Below, piece after piece: positions 32,210-44,545 of a stretch of DNA of 64,000 bases. Within the stretch, counting starts at the first letter, position 1; every line of letters starts with the position of its first letter. Made by a program: the position numbers and the translations under genes. The stretch spans positions 7,877,852 through 7,941,851 of the forward strand of contig OX638136.1 in the NCBI GenBank assembly GCA_951804985.1, given 5' to 3'. The notes under the pieces are model-generated. The model was not told where the DNA came from, did no database searches, and saw only the letters and a list, made by a program, of their open reading frames with translations. The DNA is from Dryomyza anilis (taxonomy: Eukaryota; Arthropoda; Insecta; Diptera; Dryomyzidae).

Positions 32210-35200
32210 ATGATATTTACTCAGATAAATCTGCAACATTTAAAGCTGCTACCGCTTTACTAGGTAAGCGGCTCCCCAAGTTGCATACATTACCTCACAT
32301 CACAGCTATTCAAGAACCATGGGTGTATAACAAACGCATCTGTGGTCTTAGTGAACTACGTGGTGAAACCATACTATACGATGAGCAAGCCGCAAGGCCT
32401 AGAAGCTGTCTTATAGTATCGAAACACTTTGCTGTCACCAAGTTAACCCAATTCTGTGGGCAAGACCTGGTGGCAGCCAAAGTGAGCTATGAAAGCGATA
32501 GTGGATGGAAACATCTGATTGTCGCCTCAGGCTACTTCCCCTATGACTCACTACTGCCTCCTCCGCCAAAGGCAATTGTTGAGCTCATATCGTACTGTGA
32601 TCTTAAGGAGACCGGCCTTATTCTTTGCTGTGACGCTAATGCTCAACACACTGTGTGGGGCAGCAGTAAATGCAACGCGCGAGGTACCAGACTCCTTGAC
32701 TTCATCATGACCTCCAATCTGAACATTCACATCACTGGTAATAAACCCACTTTTGTGACTGCTAGAAGACAGGAAGTGATTGACCTTACTTTGTCTAACT
32801 GTAGACTGAGAGAGTCAATCTTTAACTGGAAAGTTCTTAAAGAAGATTCTTTATCGGACCACATGTATATCGTGTTTCATACTGACCGTGAGGTGTTGCC
32901 CTCTATGACGGTAAGAAACCCTAGAAAAACGAACTGGGCACGGTTCAGACATGAACTTGAGAATTCCCTCAATATTCCTGTCAGAATTCGTACCAAAGAA
33001 AGTATTGAGACGTCCGTTCAAGTTATGAACGATGTCATAAATTCTAGTTTTGTACGAACATGTCCGGTACAAAAAACGTTATATAGACCTCCCGTTCCTT
33101 GGTGGAACGCTTGTCTTGAAACCTTGCGCAAGGATTCCAGAAAGCTTCTAAATAGGGCCTTAAGGAGCAACTTAGACTCTGACTGGTTTCTTTATCGAGC
33201 TAAGCAGAAAGAGTATAAGAAACGAATTCGTAAATCGAAAAGTGTTTCCTATAAAGACTTCTGCAGTATCATCGAATCCTGCAGTGAGACTAGCAGATTG
33301 GTCAAGTTTCTTAAAAGAGACCGAACTGCTCGACTGGACTCACTGCGGAGACCTGATGGCTCGTATACTGAGTCTAATACAGAGGCACTCAGTGTCCTAG
33401 TTGAGACTCACTTTCCGGGAAATCAAATCCACATAGGGCCACTTTGTAATCCCAGCACTGGGGACTGCAATAACAACTCTAATGTGACAAAACATGACTG
33501 GCAGGTTGCCAGATTGGTTGTGTACGATGAAGCCATCCAATACGCAGTGGCCTCTTTTGATGGCTTCAAGTCACCTGGACCGGATGGCATCTACCCAGTC
33601 ATGCTACAGGAAGGTATAACCCAATTGCTACCATGCCTAAAGAAGATCTTTAGAGCAAGTCTCGCATGGGCATACATTCCGACATCCTGGCGTTTAGTTA
33701 AAGTAGCCTTCATTCCTAAAGTTGGAAGAGAAGACTATTCCATAGCCAAGAGCTTCAGACCCATTAGTATGATGTCCTTCATACTAAAGTGTCTAGAAAG
33801 ACTAGTTCATCAAGACAACATGCCTACCAACGTGGAAAATCCTGTGAAACAGCATTGCAACATTTGGTTGGCCGGATCGAGCATGCTTTTCAGAGGAAGA
33901 TGTACGTGATGGGCATATTTGTTGACATCGAGGGTGCTTTTGATAATGCGACTTTTGATGGAATGTGTGACGCAGCTAGAAGGCATGGAATAGATGAAAC
34001 ATTGGTCAAATGGCTAAGGTCAATGCTAATGTTTAGGACCATCACTTCTGAGGCGGAGTGCGGTCAGTATATTATGGCAGGTTTGAATAGAGGTTGTCCT
34101 CAAGGAGGCGTTCTCTCTCCCCTGCTCTGGTGTATGCTGGTTGACTCTCTAGTCAACGATCTCGATGGACCAGGTGTCTATTCCCAGGCCTATGCAGATG
34201 ATGTTGCCATTCTTGCCACAGGCTTTTCCCTCAATGAGGTCTGTGTTAAAACACAAAACTCGTTGAACCGAATTGACAGCTGGTGTACTGCAAACGGACT
34301 TTCCGTCAACCCTCACAAAACAGGGAATGTTCTCTTCACTAGGAAAAGAATAATGACAGGATTATCTCTACCAGTACTTAAGGGTGTCACTATTCCTCTG
34401 TCTAACGAAGTAAAATATCTGGGCTTAACTCTAGATAGTAAACTACTTTGGACAAAACATGTTGAAAATAAAATTTCGCGAGCATTGAATGCCTTCTGGC
34501 AATGCAGAGGAATTTTTGGGAAGACATGGGGACTATCGCCGAGCAAAACCTTATGGATTTACACGGCAATGATAAGACCGATGATATCATATGCATCGGT
34601 AGTCTGGTGGAACAAGCTGTCGCGAAAATGCGTGACAACTAGTCTTGCCAAGATTCAGAGAACTGTGTGTCTGGGTGTTACGGGTGCCTTTCCCACTACA
34701 CCTGGTCCAGCACTGAATGCAATCTTAAACCTACCACCACTTGACATCTTCATCAGAGGCGAAGCCATGAAAGGCTGCTGGAGACTAAAACGAGGTGGTT
34801 TCTGGTTTAATGTTCCCTGGAATATCTCTGATATTGCACTTGACACTCCATTAGACACCTGTCTACTGGAGATGCCCTCTGATGCAATGATAACAGAAAT
34901 ATTACCAAGACGAAATTTTGAGGTCTGCCAACCTGACATTCAAGACTGGCTAACGCCTGACTGTGAGCCAGGTAGAGGGTCACACCGCATTTTCACAGAC
35001 GGCTCCAGAACCGATCAGGGATCTGGTGCTGGAGTGTTTTGTGGAACCGGATGACCGCAGACTTCACTTCGCCTTAGGCGACAATGCCTCGGTATTTCAA
35101 GCCGAAGTCTATGCTATACTTATGGCTATGGACTACATTGCGGATAATAGATGGCAGAACAGGGCTATATCAGTTTGCAGCGATAGTCAGGCTGCTCTTA

Positions 35201-35817
35201 TGGCTTTGAACAACCAGGTCATCACATCCAAAATTGTACGTCAATGCAGATCACGTCTCAATTGTGTTGGTAAATACAATACACTGAAACTGATTTGGGT
35301 GCCGGGCCATAAAGGAGTTTCGGGCAATGAAACATCTGACGAACTAGCTCGTGCTGGATCTGAGGATAATCCATTTGGACCAGAACCTGTGCTTGGACTA
35401 CCTGCATCTACGGGGAAATTCGTCATCAGCTCTTGGGTCGCCTCCGCACACAAGAGCAGATGGCTAAATGAGACGAAATGCAGATTCTCCAAGCTCATGA
35501 CACCGACGATAACCAAAAGATCGGCCTCGTTTCTACTTTCCTTAAGTCGAAAGGAGTGCAGAAAACTGACGGGACTTCTAACGGGACACAACGCATGTGA
35601 AAAACACATGAACGCAATCGGCCTGGCCGAAAGCGCCTTATGTTCTGCCTGCTACGAAGAAACTGGCACCACAGAGCACTATCTCTGTGACTGTCCAGCA
35701 TTTTCTAGAATAAGAAGGCAGATCTTTGGCACAGACTTGATGAGAGAGGATCAGCTTCACTCTCTATCACACAATAGCCTTCTTAGATTCAATAATGAAT
35801 CTAAGAAGTATCATTAA
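32210..35817 (+). pseudogene. LINE copy 2 ORF2, broken
   Basis: Same domain order as in copy 1. The first codons are disrupted by a base loss near 32239 (ACATTTAAAG in place of ACATTCTAAAG), after which the frame is open from 32281 to 33909 through the endonuclease and early RT. It then carries the shared RT frameshift (near 33800-33820). The RT-RNase H frame 33789-35054 is cut by a 1-nt insertion at about 35037 (GTGTTTTGTGG) inside RNase H and continues at 34963-35817. Catalytic AYADD and the RNase H Asp/Glu motifs are intact in the pieces. Confidence 0.85.
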
Positions 35818-37285
35818 AAACCAGGGAACTGGGTCACAGCACAATGGATATAACCCTGTCTGAGTGCTGTGGCTCTATTTTTTATCCCACATTAAAAAAA
35901 AAAAAAAAAAGTTGGTGCACCGGCTAGGCTCAGGTGGGATGGGTACTTGTCTCCTACGTCTTATTTTTAGACAACGTCACAAAATTTATAAAAACACCTA
36001 TAAATAGTTAAACAAACAAAAGAATAAGATTATATGATGAGAATATAACAGAACAGAAAAGATCAGAATAGAACAGTTATTAAAAAAAAAAGAAGGATAC
36101 CAGCAAGAAGCGCCTCTCTGGTATGGCCATTATCGAATCCCTCCCGACCATGGTTATTTATTAGGCCCTAATTTTAAATAACCCCTATACAACTTACTTC
36201 ACCATTGCTTACATTTTAGTTTGTCTCAGAATACTCTCCCACCCAACTATTAAATAATTAAACCATTATGTTTATCATCACCATATCACGTTGTTTATTT
36301 TATGAATTATTTAAATGAAATGAATAAAGTTAAGAAGAGCAATTACGTTACTTCAAAAAGTAAAAAAAAATTAAATTCAATCAATAAATGAAAATGGAAA
36401 ATCTCAAATGTGATAATAAAAAATAACAACTAAACCAAATTATTGAAAATTCAATATCTAGATTAAAAAAAAAACATGACTCACCCTTTTGTGTCAGTTC
36501 CGAAGAATTGTGCACAGTTCTCTCGGCTATATGGTGGGTTAGAAAAAAATAATTAAATTTTGGAGAATTACCCCCTTCTGAATTGATTTACTGAATGAAT
36601 TGATAGAATTTGTACAGATTTTTAAAGAAAAATATAATTAAAAAATTAATTAAAAACGAAGAAATATGTAACACTTGAACAAATTTCAAAGTAAAAACAA
36701 AAAAAAATAAAGTGAACACTCATCAAATGAGCAATCCAGCAACTTCAGAAATCTCTTTATAGCTTTTAAAAAAGCTGGTTAAGAAGGAAATTATTTTTAA
36801 AAAAATCTGTTGGTAAAAAAAATGTTTTGAAAACAATGTTCAAATTCAACATTGGTTTTTTAATACAAAAAAACAGGATACGTAGAATACTTCGAAATAG
36901 TGTGTAGACTTTTGAAAATATTGATGTTTCCCTTCTTCAGCAACCACTGATGTATATCGTATGCAGTTAATTGCAATAACGAATTTTTGAGACGAATAAA
37001 AATGTGTTCCCAGCTGGAAATAAAATGTATTTTCAGTACTGGGTAACCATTTAATGGTCAAGCTTTCACACAACTCAACACTTCATCACTAACTCACCAA
37101 TTAAAATTGCTGGGAAATATATACAACGTGTGTACAACGCTCTTAAATATTCCGCCAATTTAAATAAACTTTAAGGAAACACAATAAAAAAAATATGTTT
37201 GAGGAAACACAAAATAATAACTTTTTTCACAATGTTAACTATCACACTTCAAAATTTCGCTGTATCGAATCGAACTCAATTCGCC

Positions 37286-37294
37286 CTTTTTATA
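37286..37294 (-). promoter_or_regulatory. minus-strand TATA box, unit 5
   Basis: TATAAAAAGGGCGAATTGAG on the minus strand, identical to unit 4. Confidence 0.5.
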
Positions 37295-37570
37295 CAGTTT
37301 CTTCAAAATTGATGCTTATGTGATTTTCATTTAAGAAATGTTCAGTAGAATTGTTTTCAATTCTAAACAGCAAAATAAAACAGCGCCTACAAAAAAAAAA
37401 ATCATATTATTTTAACAAGTGGATTCATATATTACTTGTTATAAAAAAAAAATAGCTTACAAATGATTTTAATAAAATGACAAAATGTATAGCCTGCTAT
37501 AAAAATACCTAAATATATAAATTTCTCTACAGTGGTTTATTTACCTATATACATTGTCTTTCAGATCCAG

Positions 37571-37807
37571 CTATGAGCAATTTGAGAAGACGAAGAACGA
37601 AAACCACAAAGCGTCGCGAATAGGAGGCGCATTGTGCGTTTCAAGGAGTAGCAATTGCAACAAGTGCTGCAAATGCGCACGCTTTGCAGTGCTGTAGCAG
37701 AACAAAAGACAATTTTTAACGAGGTTTAGCTCAGATACGGACGGTTTCACGGTAGTGTAATAATAACCATAATATAGACCAGATGGAATTTGAGAAGACA
37801 AACTCAT
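37571..37807 (-). CDS. conserved 78-codon ORF of unknown function, unit 5
   Basis: Intact copy, close to unit 4 (LLFCYSTAKRAHLQHLLQ). The whole unit around it, including a distinctive AGAATTGTTTTCAATTC replacement near 37346, matches unit 4. These two units are therefore near neighbours in descent. Family unknown. Confidence 0.35.
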   Translation of the reverse strand: MSLSSQIPSGLYYGYYYTTVKPSVSELNLVKNCLLFCYSTAKRAHLQHLLQLLLLETHNAPPIRDALWFSFFVFSNCS

Positions 37808-38660
37808 TGTTTATCATATAATATATAAAATATATATGTAATATGTAAAATAATTAATAACAATTAAAATAATATATGTATAATTTTAATTGTTTTTAAT
37901 TATTTTACAACATAACATTAGAACTGTTTTGTACAAAATTATTCAATTAGTTAATGCGACATAATTTATATTATTATTGTTTGTCATATTTTTAAAGATG
38001 CTGTTATAAAATTATATAAATTAATGAAAAATGTGAAGGAAAAGTCTATTAAATTACTGTATAACATTTTCTAAGCATTATTTAGGCAGTTGGCCTAAAT
38101 AAAAATTACAATGGAAATATGTTTACGAAGTAGGCCGAGTTAAGAATCATCATTGTTATTTTTAACAATTCGATTGTTAATATAGTCTTCATTACCAATA
38201 ACAATTTAACATTTGAAACAAGTCATAATTAAATGAAGTGCGTTAAAAAATAACTTCGAAAAATTATCAATTTCAATTGTGGGTAACAACAATAAATTAA
38301 CAATAGATTATTGTCAACGCCATTTTGACCAATATGATTGTTAATTTATTGTTAGAATTAACAATTTATTTCTGAGAGTGTAGTATATATAGAAAAAAGT
38401 TTCTAATTTTAGTTTGGGCAATACTCTTGATAACCATATATCGCTTTATTATTTTCTTATTTCTATAGATCCAAAAATTTTAAAAAAATCCTCCAAAAGT
38501 AGTCTATAAAATAAAAAAAAAGAAAAAATGTGTATATTAAAATTAGTTTTCGTGATACTATTAAATCAACAGTACATACATTTTATTGTAATTTTGATTT
38601 AACAATGCATCGAGTTATTCTAACCAATTTAAATGTAATGTAATGTAAATGTAATGTACA

Positions 38661-39054
38661 AGTCGATGACGACAATGACATACTTATTACCCGCATCACT
38701 GATTGGAAACGGCCCGGCGACATCCATGACAGTACGCTCGAATGGTGTTCCCACGTTGTACTGATGCATCCTGCCGCGACTTCTGACTGTTGGTCCTTTT
38801 GCTGGTACACATTGCGGGAAACTGCGAATCCAATCGGCGACTGACTCTTGGCATCCAATCCAATAAAAACGTTTCTTTACCTTCTCGACCGTTTTATTAA
38901 TGCCCAAATGACCACCACTAGATCCACCATGGTATTCCGCTAATATTTCTTTTAATTTGACTTGGGAACAACAATCAAACTTCGAGCGGATGTGCCACCT
39001 TCTTTTTCCCATACACGATATAAGCAACCATCTTGTAGCTTTAAGCTCTGCCAC
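38661..39054 (-). pseudogene. gypsy B integrase, N-terminal part
   Basis: Encodes the HHCC zinc-binding domain (GGHLGINKTVEKVKKRFYWI and SFPQCVPAKG) and the first catalytic Asp strand (MDVAGPFPISDAGNKYVIVV), then breaks at the element end. The first Cys of the CxxC pair is changed to Phe (SFPQC against SCPQC in copy C), a missing key residue. Confidence 0.8.
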
Positions 39055-39132
39055 TGTGCCCAGTAGGCTTTAGTTATTGGACTGTCGGCAGCTATATCTT
39101 CCCACGATGGTTTTTTTGCTGTTCCTTGAACA

Positions 39133-39804
39133 TCATGATTTTTGTGAGGTCGGGATCACTCTTTTGATCAATTTGAATTTGTTCCGGAGTCCATTTTCAT
39201 CGGGCAAAACATTTAGCAAACGAATGTGAATTATGTTTTCTTTTCTTTCCGCTCTTGAACAATGTCTGCATTCTAGTTTACATGGGCGTCGTGACAGAGC
39301 ATCTGCATTTCCATGATTTCCTCCTTTACGATGTTCGATTGAGAAATCGTAACTCTGTAATCGTTCTATCCTACGCGCAATTTGGCCTTTCGGATCTTTG
39401 AACTGAAGTAACCGTCGTAGTGCTGCGTGATCGGTTCTCAAGTGAAATTGTTGTCCGTACAGATACTTATGGAAAATTTTCACACTTTCAATTACAGCAA
39501 GAAGCTCCCTCCTGGTGACACAGTAATTTCGCTCGGGCTTGGACAATGTTTTACTGTAGTATGCGATCACTTTTTCTTGCCCATTGATCACTTGAGAGAG
39601 AACTCCGCCTATTCCGTATCCACTTGCATCCGTATCAAGTATACATGTCTCACCTGGTATTGGATACGCAAGAATTGGAGCCGAGCACAATAGATCTTTT
39701 AATTTCAAAAATGCCCTTTCTTGATCATCGCTCCATTGAAATGCGCGGTTCTTTCTTGTCAACTCATGAAGACTGCTAGCAACATTGGCAAAACCTGGAA
39801 CCAA
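39133..39804 (-). pseudogene. gypsy B RNase H and RT thumb/connection
   Basis: A 223-codon frame covering the RT thumb (ARKNRAFQW-like, FLKLKDLLCSAPILAYP) and the RNase H domain with the first catalytic Asp in ILDTDASGYGIGGVLSQ, a Glu in TRRELLAVI, the Asp in LRTDHAALR, and NADALSRR. It then enters the linker to integrase, where a 1-nt loss shifts the frame. This block is intact here, whereas copy C lost about 280 bp of it. Confidence 0.8.
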
Positions 39805-40440
39805 TCACCTGTAGTATGTACATAGCCCCAAGAAACTTCGTAGATCATGTAGATTTTTCGGTCTGGGCCACTCCTTTACTGCAACTATTTTATCTTCATC
39901 GGTATGCACTCCTTCCGTTGTAACTCGATGACCCAGATACTTGACTTCTTTCTTTAAAAGTAAGCATTTCTTTGGGCTAAGTTGTAGACCCGCATTTTTC
40001 AATCGAAGGAATACTTCCTCTAGATTTCTTAGATGTTCGTTGAAATCCTTCCAAATAACAATGATGTCATCAAGGTATACTAGGCATAGTCCAAATGGCA
40101 TTACTAAAAATTGCCATGGTCCATCTTCAGTACTAAATGCGGTCGTCTCTCAATCTTTTTTATCGATTTCTACGTGCCAGTAACCGCTTTGCTAGTACAA
40201 CGTTGAAAACCACTTAGCATTAGATAGTGTATCCAATGTGTCATCGATTCTGGGCAGTAGATAACTAACTTTCTTGGTGACATCATTAAGTTTTCGGTAA
40301 TCAACGCAGAACCATACTTCTTTTTCACCAATACTACTGGTGAACTCCATGGACTCGCAGATGGTTCAAATGTGATACTTCGTCTCTTTTTGCAAATGGT
40401 ACCCTTCTTGGTGCTTGACGAATTGGGTTAGAATCAACAG
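39805..40440 (-). pseudogene. gypsy B reverse transcriptase, degenerate
   Basis: The catalytic box LVYLDDIIV is present but preceded immediately by MPFGLC. The segment of about 20 residues that normally separates FGL(C)NAP from the YxDD strand is missing. A TGA follows the DKKD strand upstream (+ strand CTCTCAATC near 40148). The N-terminal fingers (KLNDVTKKVSYLLPRIDDTL) are in other frames. Both the deletion and the stop are shared with copy C. Confidence 0.8.
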
Positions 40441-40496
40441 GGTCAATTCGATGTTTTACAATGGCAGTTTTGCCGTTTGTCTTCAATAACCCACAA

Positions 40497-40910
40497 CTAG
40501 CTTATCCCACAATCTCCATTTAATTTCACCCAAACAATTGCTTCTGAATTAGGTGGTATTTTTCTATTTTTATAAGCAATAACTTGTTTCATTTCCGGGC
40601 TCTGGTCACAACCAATATTTAGTTGGATCTCCGTGTTGGCATAATTCAAAATTTTTCTTGTTAAATCAAGTGTGAAACCGGTCTTTATCATGGAGTCCAT
40701 GCCAAGTATTATTTCGTCTACTATTTCTGTCACAATAAAATCATGCTTAACTGTCGTAGTACCAATCGTTATTTTCTTGGTAATCTTTCCTCTGATAGGG
40801 GCCTCTTCACCTGTAGCTGTTTGTAATCTTATTCCTACAAGTGGCTCTACTTTATCCTTAGCAAGCAGTTGTGGAGCTGTTGAGCTTGAATGGCATGCTA
40901 CCATCAACAT
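40497..40910 (-). pseudogene. gypsy B aspartic protease region
   Basis: A 137-codon frame resembling a retropepsin C-terminal half and linker, with IILGMDSMIKTGFTLDLTRK (the ILG-D/N motif). The N-terminal part with the catalytic DTG or DSG is not seen. What should precede LMVACHSSSTAPQL is replaced by the non-coding spacer. The copy in C is nearly identical. Confidence 0.7.
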
Positions 40911-40944
40911 GTTTAGTGAGCGGTCGCCATTTTTTCCAGCATAA

Positions 40945-41287
40945 AATTTTTACGCTACATTTACGCTGCATTTGTTCTCGATGACATTTTAACTCAAATA
41001 TTTATAAACAAAAATGGAATTTAGATTGGAAATATGTTTTTAATCAATTAAAGAGTTGTATGTAACTTTAATAAAAAATATTAATAACAAATTAATTTGT
41101 AAATTGACAGCTGAGATAGCGGTGCATTCAGTAACAGTAAGCGATTAGTTACTGAGCAGTTTCGCCACTGCTGAGGTTGTTGAATGCAGCCAATGAGTTC
41201 TTCGACAGTTAAGCTATTTGGCTTTCGAGCAATTTGTGAAATGGAGATTCTGGGGCAATCGGTTATGGGAGTCAGAACTGACTCGTT
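40945..41287. other. non-coding spacer between Gag and protease in gypsy B
   Basis: About 340 bp with no frame homologous to Gag-Pol separate the Gag end from the protease remnant. The same spacer is in copy C (56776-57118). I see no clear TIR or target duplication; it may replace the protease active-site region. Confidence 0.55.
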
Positions 41288-42665
41288 TTAGTTTAAAGAT
41301 TGATTTAAATTTACGTTATTTTGGACATGATCCTGAGTTTCTTCATATCGCGGTTCATTTGCAAATGGATTCATTGAGAGCATGCGTTTTTTACGACAAT
41401 CACGTGCCATATGCCCATATGTATCACAGTTGTAGTATTTACCTTTAGCTCCATATTTTGTAATGCATGGCAAATTACCTGAAGTAGGTCTTCATTCTTC
41501 ACATCTAGTTTACGGATCTTTGGCGCTGGGCGGCACAACGTAGTTGCTGTCTCCTGTGTTAGCGCTGTGGTTACAGTTTCCGTAAATGTCACTTTCGGCA
41601 TTGTCACTATGGCACGTCTTGTTTCCGGATCACGTATGCCGTCCACGAAGGCTTCGATCTTGCACTTTTCTATGAAATCACTCGTTGAATCTGCATACGA
41701 CAAATGCGCAAGCCTCTCGACGTCTGCTGCATACGCCTGCAATGTTTCACCATTTCTTTGCATTCGGCACTTTAGTTCCATTCTGTAGATTTGCTTCATG
41801 TGATCACTGCCGTATTTTCGTTGCAGTGCAGACATAACGCTAAATAACTGTTTCGATCACTTTCTGGAACAGTCTCCAATACTTCGGCTGCGCCTCCTTT
41901 AAGCGCCACGATAAGTGCGGCTATGCTGTCCTCATTATTCCATCGATTACTTACAGCCGTGATCTCAAATTGCAGCTTGAAAATGTTGAACGCTGTGGTT
42001 CCATCGTAAATCGGTGATTTTAGCCTCGTACCACTAAAAACAATCTGTGTAGGTATATTTATCTGCAACACGTGCAAATCTGTCACTTTTCTATGGAGTG
42101 TATTAGAAGCTTCCAAAAGCTGCTTAGAATGCTCCTGCATCTGGTGCTTAATTTCAGTTTGCTGTTGATTAGAACTTTCTAGTTGCTGAAGTTTCTGTTC
42201 CATTTTGTTGGCATTTTCTAGAAGTTCTTGCTTCATGTCTAATTTGAGCTGATTAGAATTTCCTTGTAGTTCTGTTTTAAGTTGATTTGAATTTTCTTGA
42301 AGTTTCTGTTCCATTCTGGTCGAATTTTCTTGGAACTGCTTCGAATTTTCTAGAAGCTTCTGTTCCATTTTGTTGGCAGATTCTTGGAGCTGTTTGGAAT
42401 TGTCTTGAAACTGTTGTTGTATTGCTCCGAGTAACTGGCTCAAATCAAAGCTTTGGGACTGTACTTTTTGCTCCGTGTCCACACTTTTCGATGACGCTGT
42501 TCCAGTTTCCACTTCAAACTCGTGATCTGCGAGGTCAATGCCTTGGTTCTCTAATTCATTCATTAGACGCTTTTGTAGTTCTACTTTCGTACCTACAGTT
42601 GGAAGATTATGAATCGCCAGATCCTTCTTTAGCTGGTCGACTTTAAGTTGTTCGAATTTAACCAT
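41288..42665 (-). pseudogene. gypsy B Gag (SAP, coiled coil, capsid, zinc knuckle)
   Basis: The ATG at 42663-42665 starts a clean 289-codon frame: SAP-like motif (about residues 5-38), acidic linker, Gln-rich coiled coil (about 80-200) and the beginning of the capsid. Near 41835 a base loss shifts into a second frame (41371-41835) with the rest of the capsid (QRKYGSDHMKQIY, VDGIRDPETRRAIV). A further change leads to the CCHC knuckle frame (41288-41473, YYNCDTYGHMARDC with its first Cys changed to Tyr). This is the best preserved Gag N-terminus of the three copies. Gag forms the particle and packages RNA. Confidence 0.85.
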
Positions 42666-42675
42666 TTTGTATCAC

Positions 42676-42694
42676 AATCCCACTTCTGACACCA
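42676..42694 (-). other. primer-binding site, tRNA-Leu type, gypsy B
   Basis: TGGTGTCAGAAGTGGGATT on the minus strand, one base from the LTR end. Confidence 0.75.
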
Positions 42695-42695
42695 A

Positions 42696-43235
42696 TGTTA
42701 CGAAAATTCAGTCTAAGGAAAACTGTTCTACGAGTTCGTATCGCTGGATTGTGTACAAAATAAAAACACACTAATATTTGGTTTTAATTGGTATTATTGC
42801 AACTAGTATTAATTAACTTTATTTATTTAAATAACAACTTAAAGAATAATCACTTGTATCATCTGCTGAATTTATACAATTTAGCTTAGCAATGTTCAAT
42901 CACGAGACGCACTAGTTCACAATCAAATCACAACTGAAGTGCTGTACCTCTGATGCGGCTCCCTTATATACTGCATGCATCAGTTCGACACGTTTCGACA
43001 AGCTTCGACTTGTTTTGAGAATGACGTTTCAAAAATGACGCATGCTATTGGCATCTCATTCACACTCATGTGTTTTAATGCGGTGATCTTCCATCTCTAT
43101 CTCACACACTGCCTCAGTGCGCTGAATAATCTTCCGTCTCTTTCTAACACATGCTTAGTGCGCTGACTTGTCTTGCGTCTCATTAATTATTGTTGATTGC
43201 TTGCACTATGGGGCAAATTACATCTTTTCGTAACA
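42696..43235 (-). repeat. 5' LTR of gypsy B
   Basis: 540 bp, TGTTACG...CGTAACA on the + strand, nearly the same as the right LTR of copy A. Confidence 0.85.
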
Positions 43236-44338
43236 ATATATTTTATTAAATCGGTAATAAATAATACATTTCACGATCGTACAATTATATATTTGATCTG
43301 TTGAGTACATATCTTTAATACATATGTATGAAAAAATTTAATTTTTCAACTATATAATCACCTATAACTACGGTATAACTTTGCCGATTATTTGTTTTAT
43401 ATTTTATGTGAAACGAGTACAACGAACGTTAAATAGAAATCATTCTCCCAATACTAAAGTTATACATAATTCAATCTCTGTAAACGTGCGTTTTATACGA
43501 ATTCTGAATGTAAATGATCTGTACCGCTATTTTACCTAGGCCCGCGATTAATAGGACTATCAAACACTTTTAGAATATTTATGATCATATTATTATGTTG
43601 AAATCTCAAGATAGAAAGATGAAAAGACGGTGCCAGATGACAAAATTTAGGAAATTGAGAAAACTAGTCAAAAACTAAAACAAAAAACTCAGCCATCTTC
43701 GTTGGGCGCCATGTAACGTTTTGCTAGGACATGAAAAGGTTTTGTTGTGGAGACGCTCGGTGTGTTGGTGCACCGGCTAGGCTCAGGTGGGATGGGTACT
43801 TGTCTCCTACGTCTTATTTTTAGACAACGTCACAAAATTTATAAAAACACCTATAAATAGTTAAACAAACAAAAGAATAAGAATATATGATGAGAATATA
43901 ACAGAACAGAAAAGATCAGAATAGAACAGTTATTAAAAAAAAGAAAAAAAAGAAGGATACCAGCAAGAAGCGCCTCTCTGGTATGGCCATTATCGAATCC
44001 CTCCCGACCATGGTTATTTATTAGGCCCTAATTTTAAATAACCCCTATACAACATACTTCACTACATTTTAGTTCGTCTCAGTATACTCCCCCAACCAAC
44101 TATTAAATAATTAAACCATTATGTTTATCATCACCATATCACGTTGTTTATTTTATGAATTATTTAAATGAAATGAATAAAGTTAAGAAGACCAATTACG
44201 TTACTTCAAAATGTTAAAAAAAAATTAAATTCAATCAATAAATGAAAATGGAAAATCTGAAATGTGATCATAAAAAATAACAACCAAACCCAATTATTGA
44301 AAATTCAATATCTAAATTCAAAAAAAAATCATGAATAA
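43236..44338. repeat. tandem array unit 6, left part
   Basis: ATATTTTATTAAATCGG onward, a PBS-like tract near 43698, the LTR-like segment, and the variant block ACTACATTTTAGTTCGTCTCAG (near 44062), to ATCATGAATAA at LINE copy 3. No Helentron insert and no gene. Confidence 0.8.
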
Positions 44339-44545
44339 GCCCCCACGTGGTGGTTACCTTGACGTGGTGTGGGGGCTTAAGTTCCAATGACTCAATAAGG
44401 CTAAGCTGACGGAAACTTTTTTTTTTAAGTTTCTGGTAGGGTCACCCTTGTCAGACTGGCTTGTGATGAGTAATGAACTAAATACTACCATAGTCTTTTT
44501 TATTGGTGGGGTGGCAGACTCTAAAGAAACCCCTATACCACCGCG

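Larger units (their letters stand above)
31357..35910 (+). mobile_element. LOA-like LINE copy 2, recombinant of copies 1 and 3
   Basis: Same family as copy 1 and poly(A)-tailed. Its left flank (TTCAAAAAAAAAATCATGAATAA) equals that of copy 3, and its right flank (GTTGGTGCACCGGC) equals that of copy 1, so there is no target duplication. Internally the 5' part shares the 0.77-kb ORF1 deletion of copy 3, and the 3' part matches copy 1 at distinguishing sites. Confidence 0.85.
35911..38660. repeat. tandem array unit 5
   Basis: The unit from GTTGGTGCACCGGC through the exon-like block (about 36480), candidate intron (about 37000-37100), TATA (37286-37294), ORF (37571-37807) and AACAAT tract (about 38160) to CGAGTTATTCTAACCAATTT. 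There a short TAATGTAAATG reiteration (38629-38660) leads into gypsy B. No other gene is seen. Confidence 0.8.
38661..43235 (-). mobile_element. gypsy LTR retrotransposon copy B, 3'-truncated
   Basis: On the minus strand: 5' LTR (42696-43235), tRNA-Leu PBS, Gag, a spacer of about 340 bp, protease, RT, RNase H and the integrase N-terminus up to the first core strand. There the element stops at an array junction (38661). The integrase remainder, PPT and 3' LTR are lost. The right end sits at CGTAACA/ATATATTTTATTAAATCGG, the same position as the right end of copy A. Confidence 0.85.
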
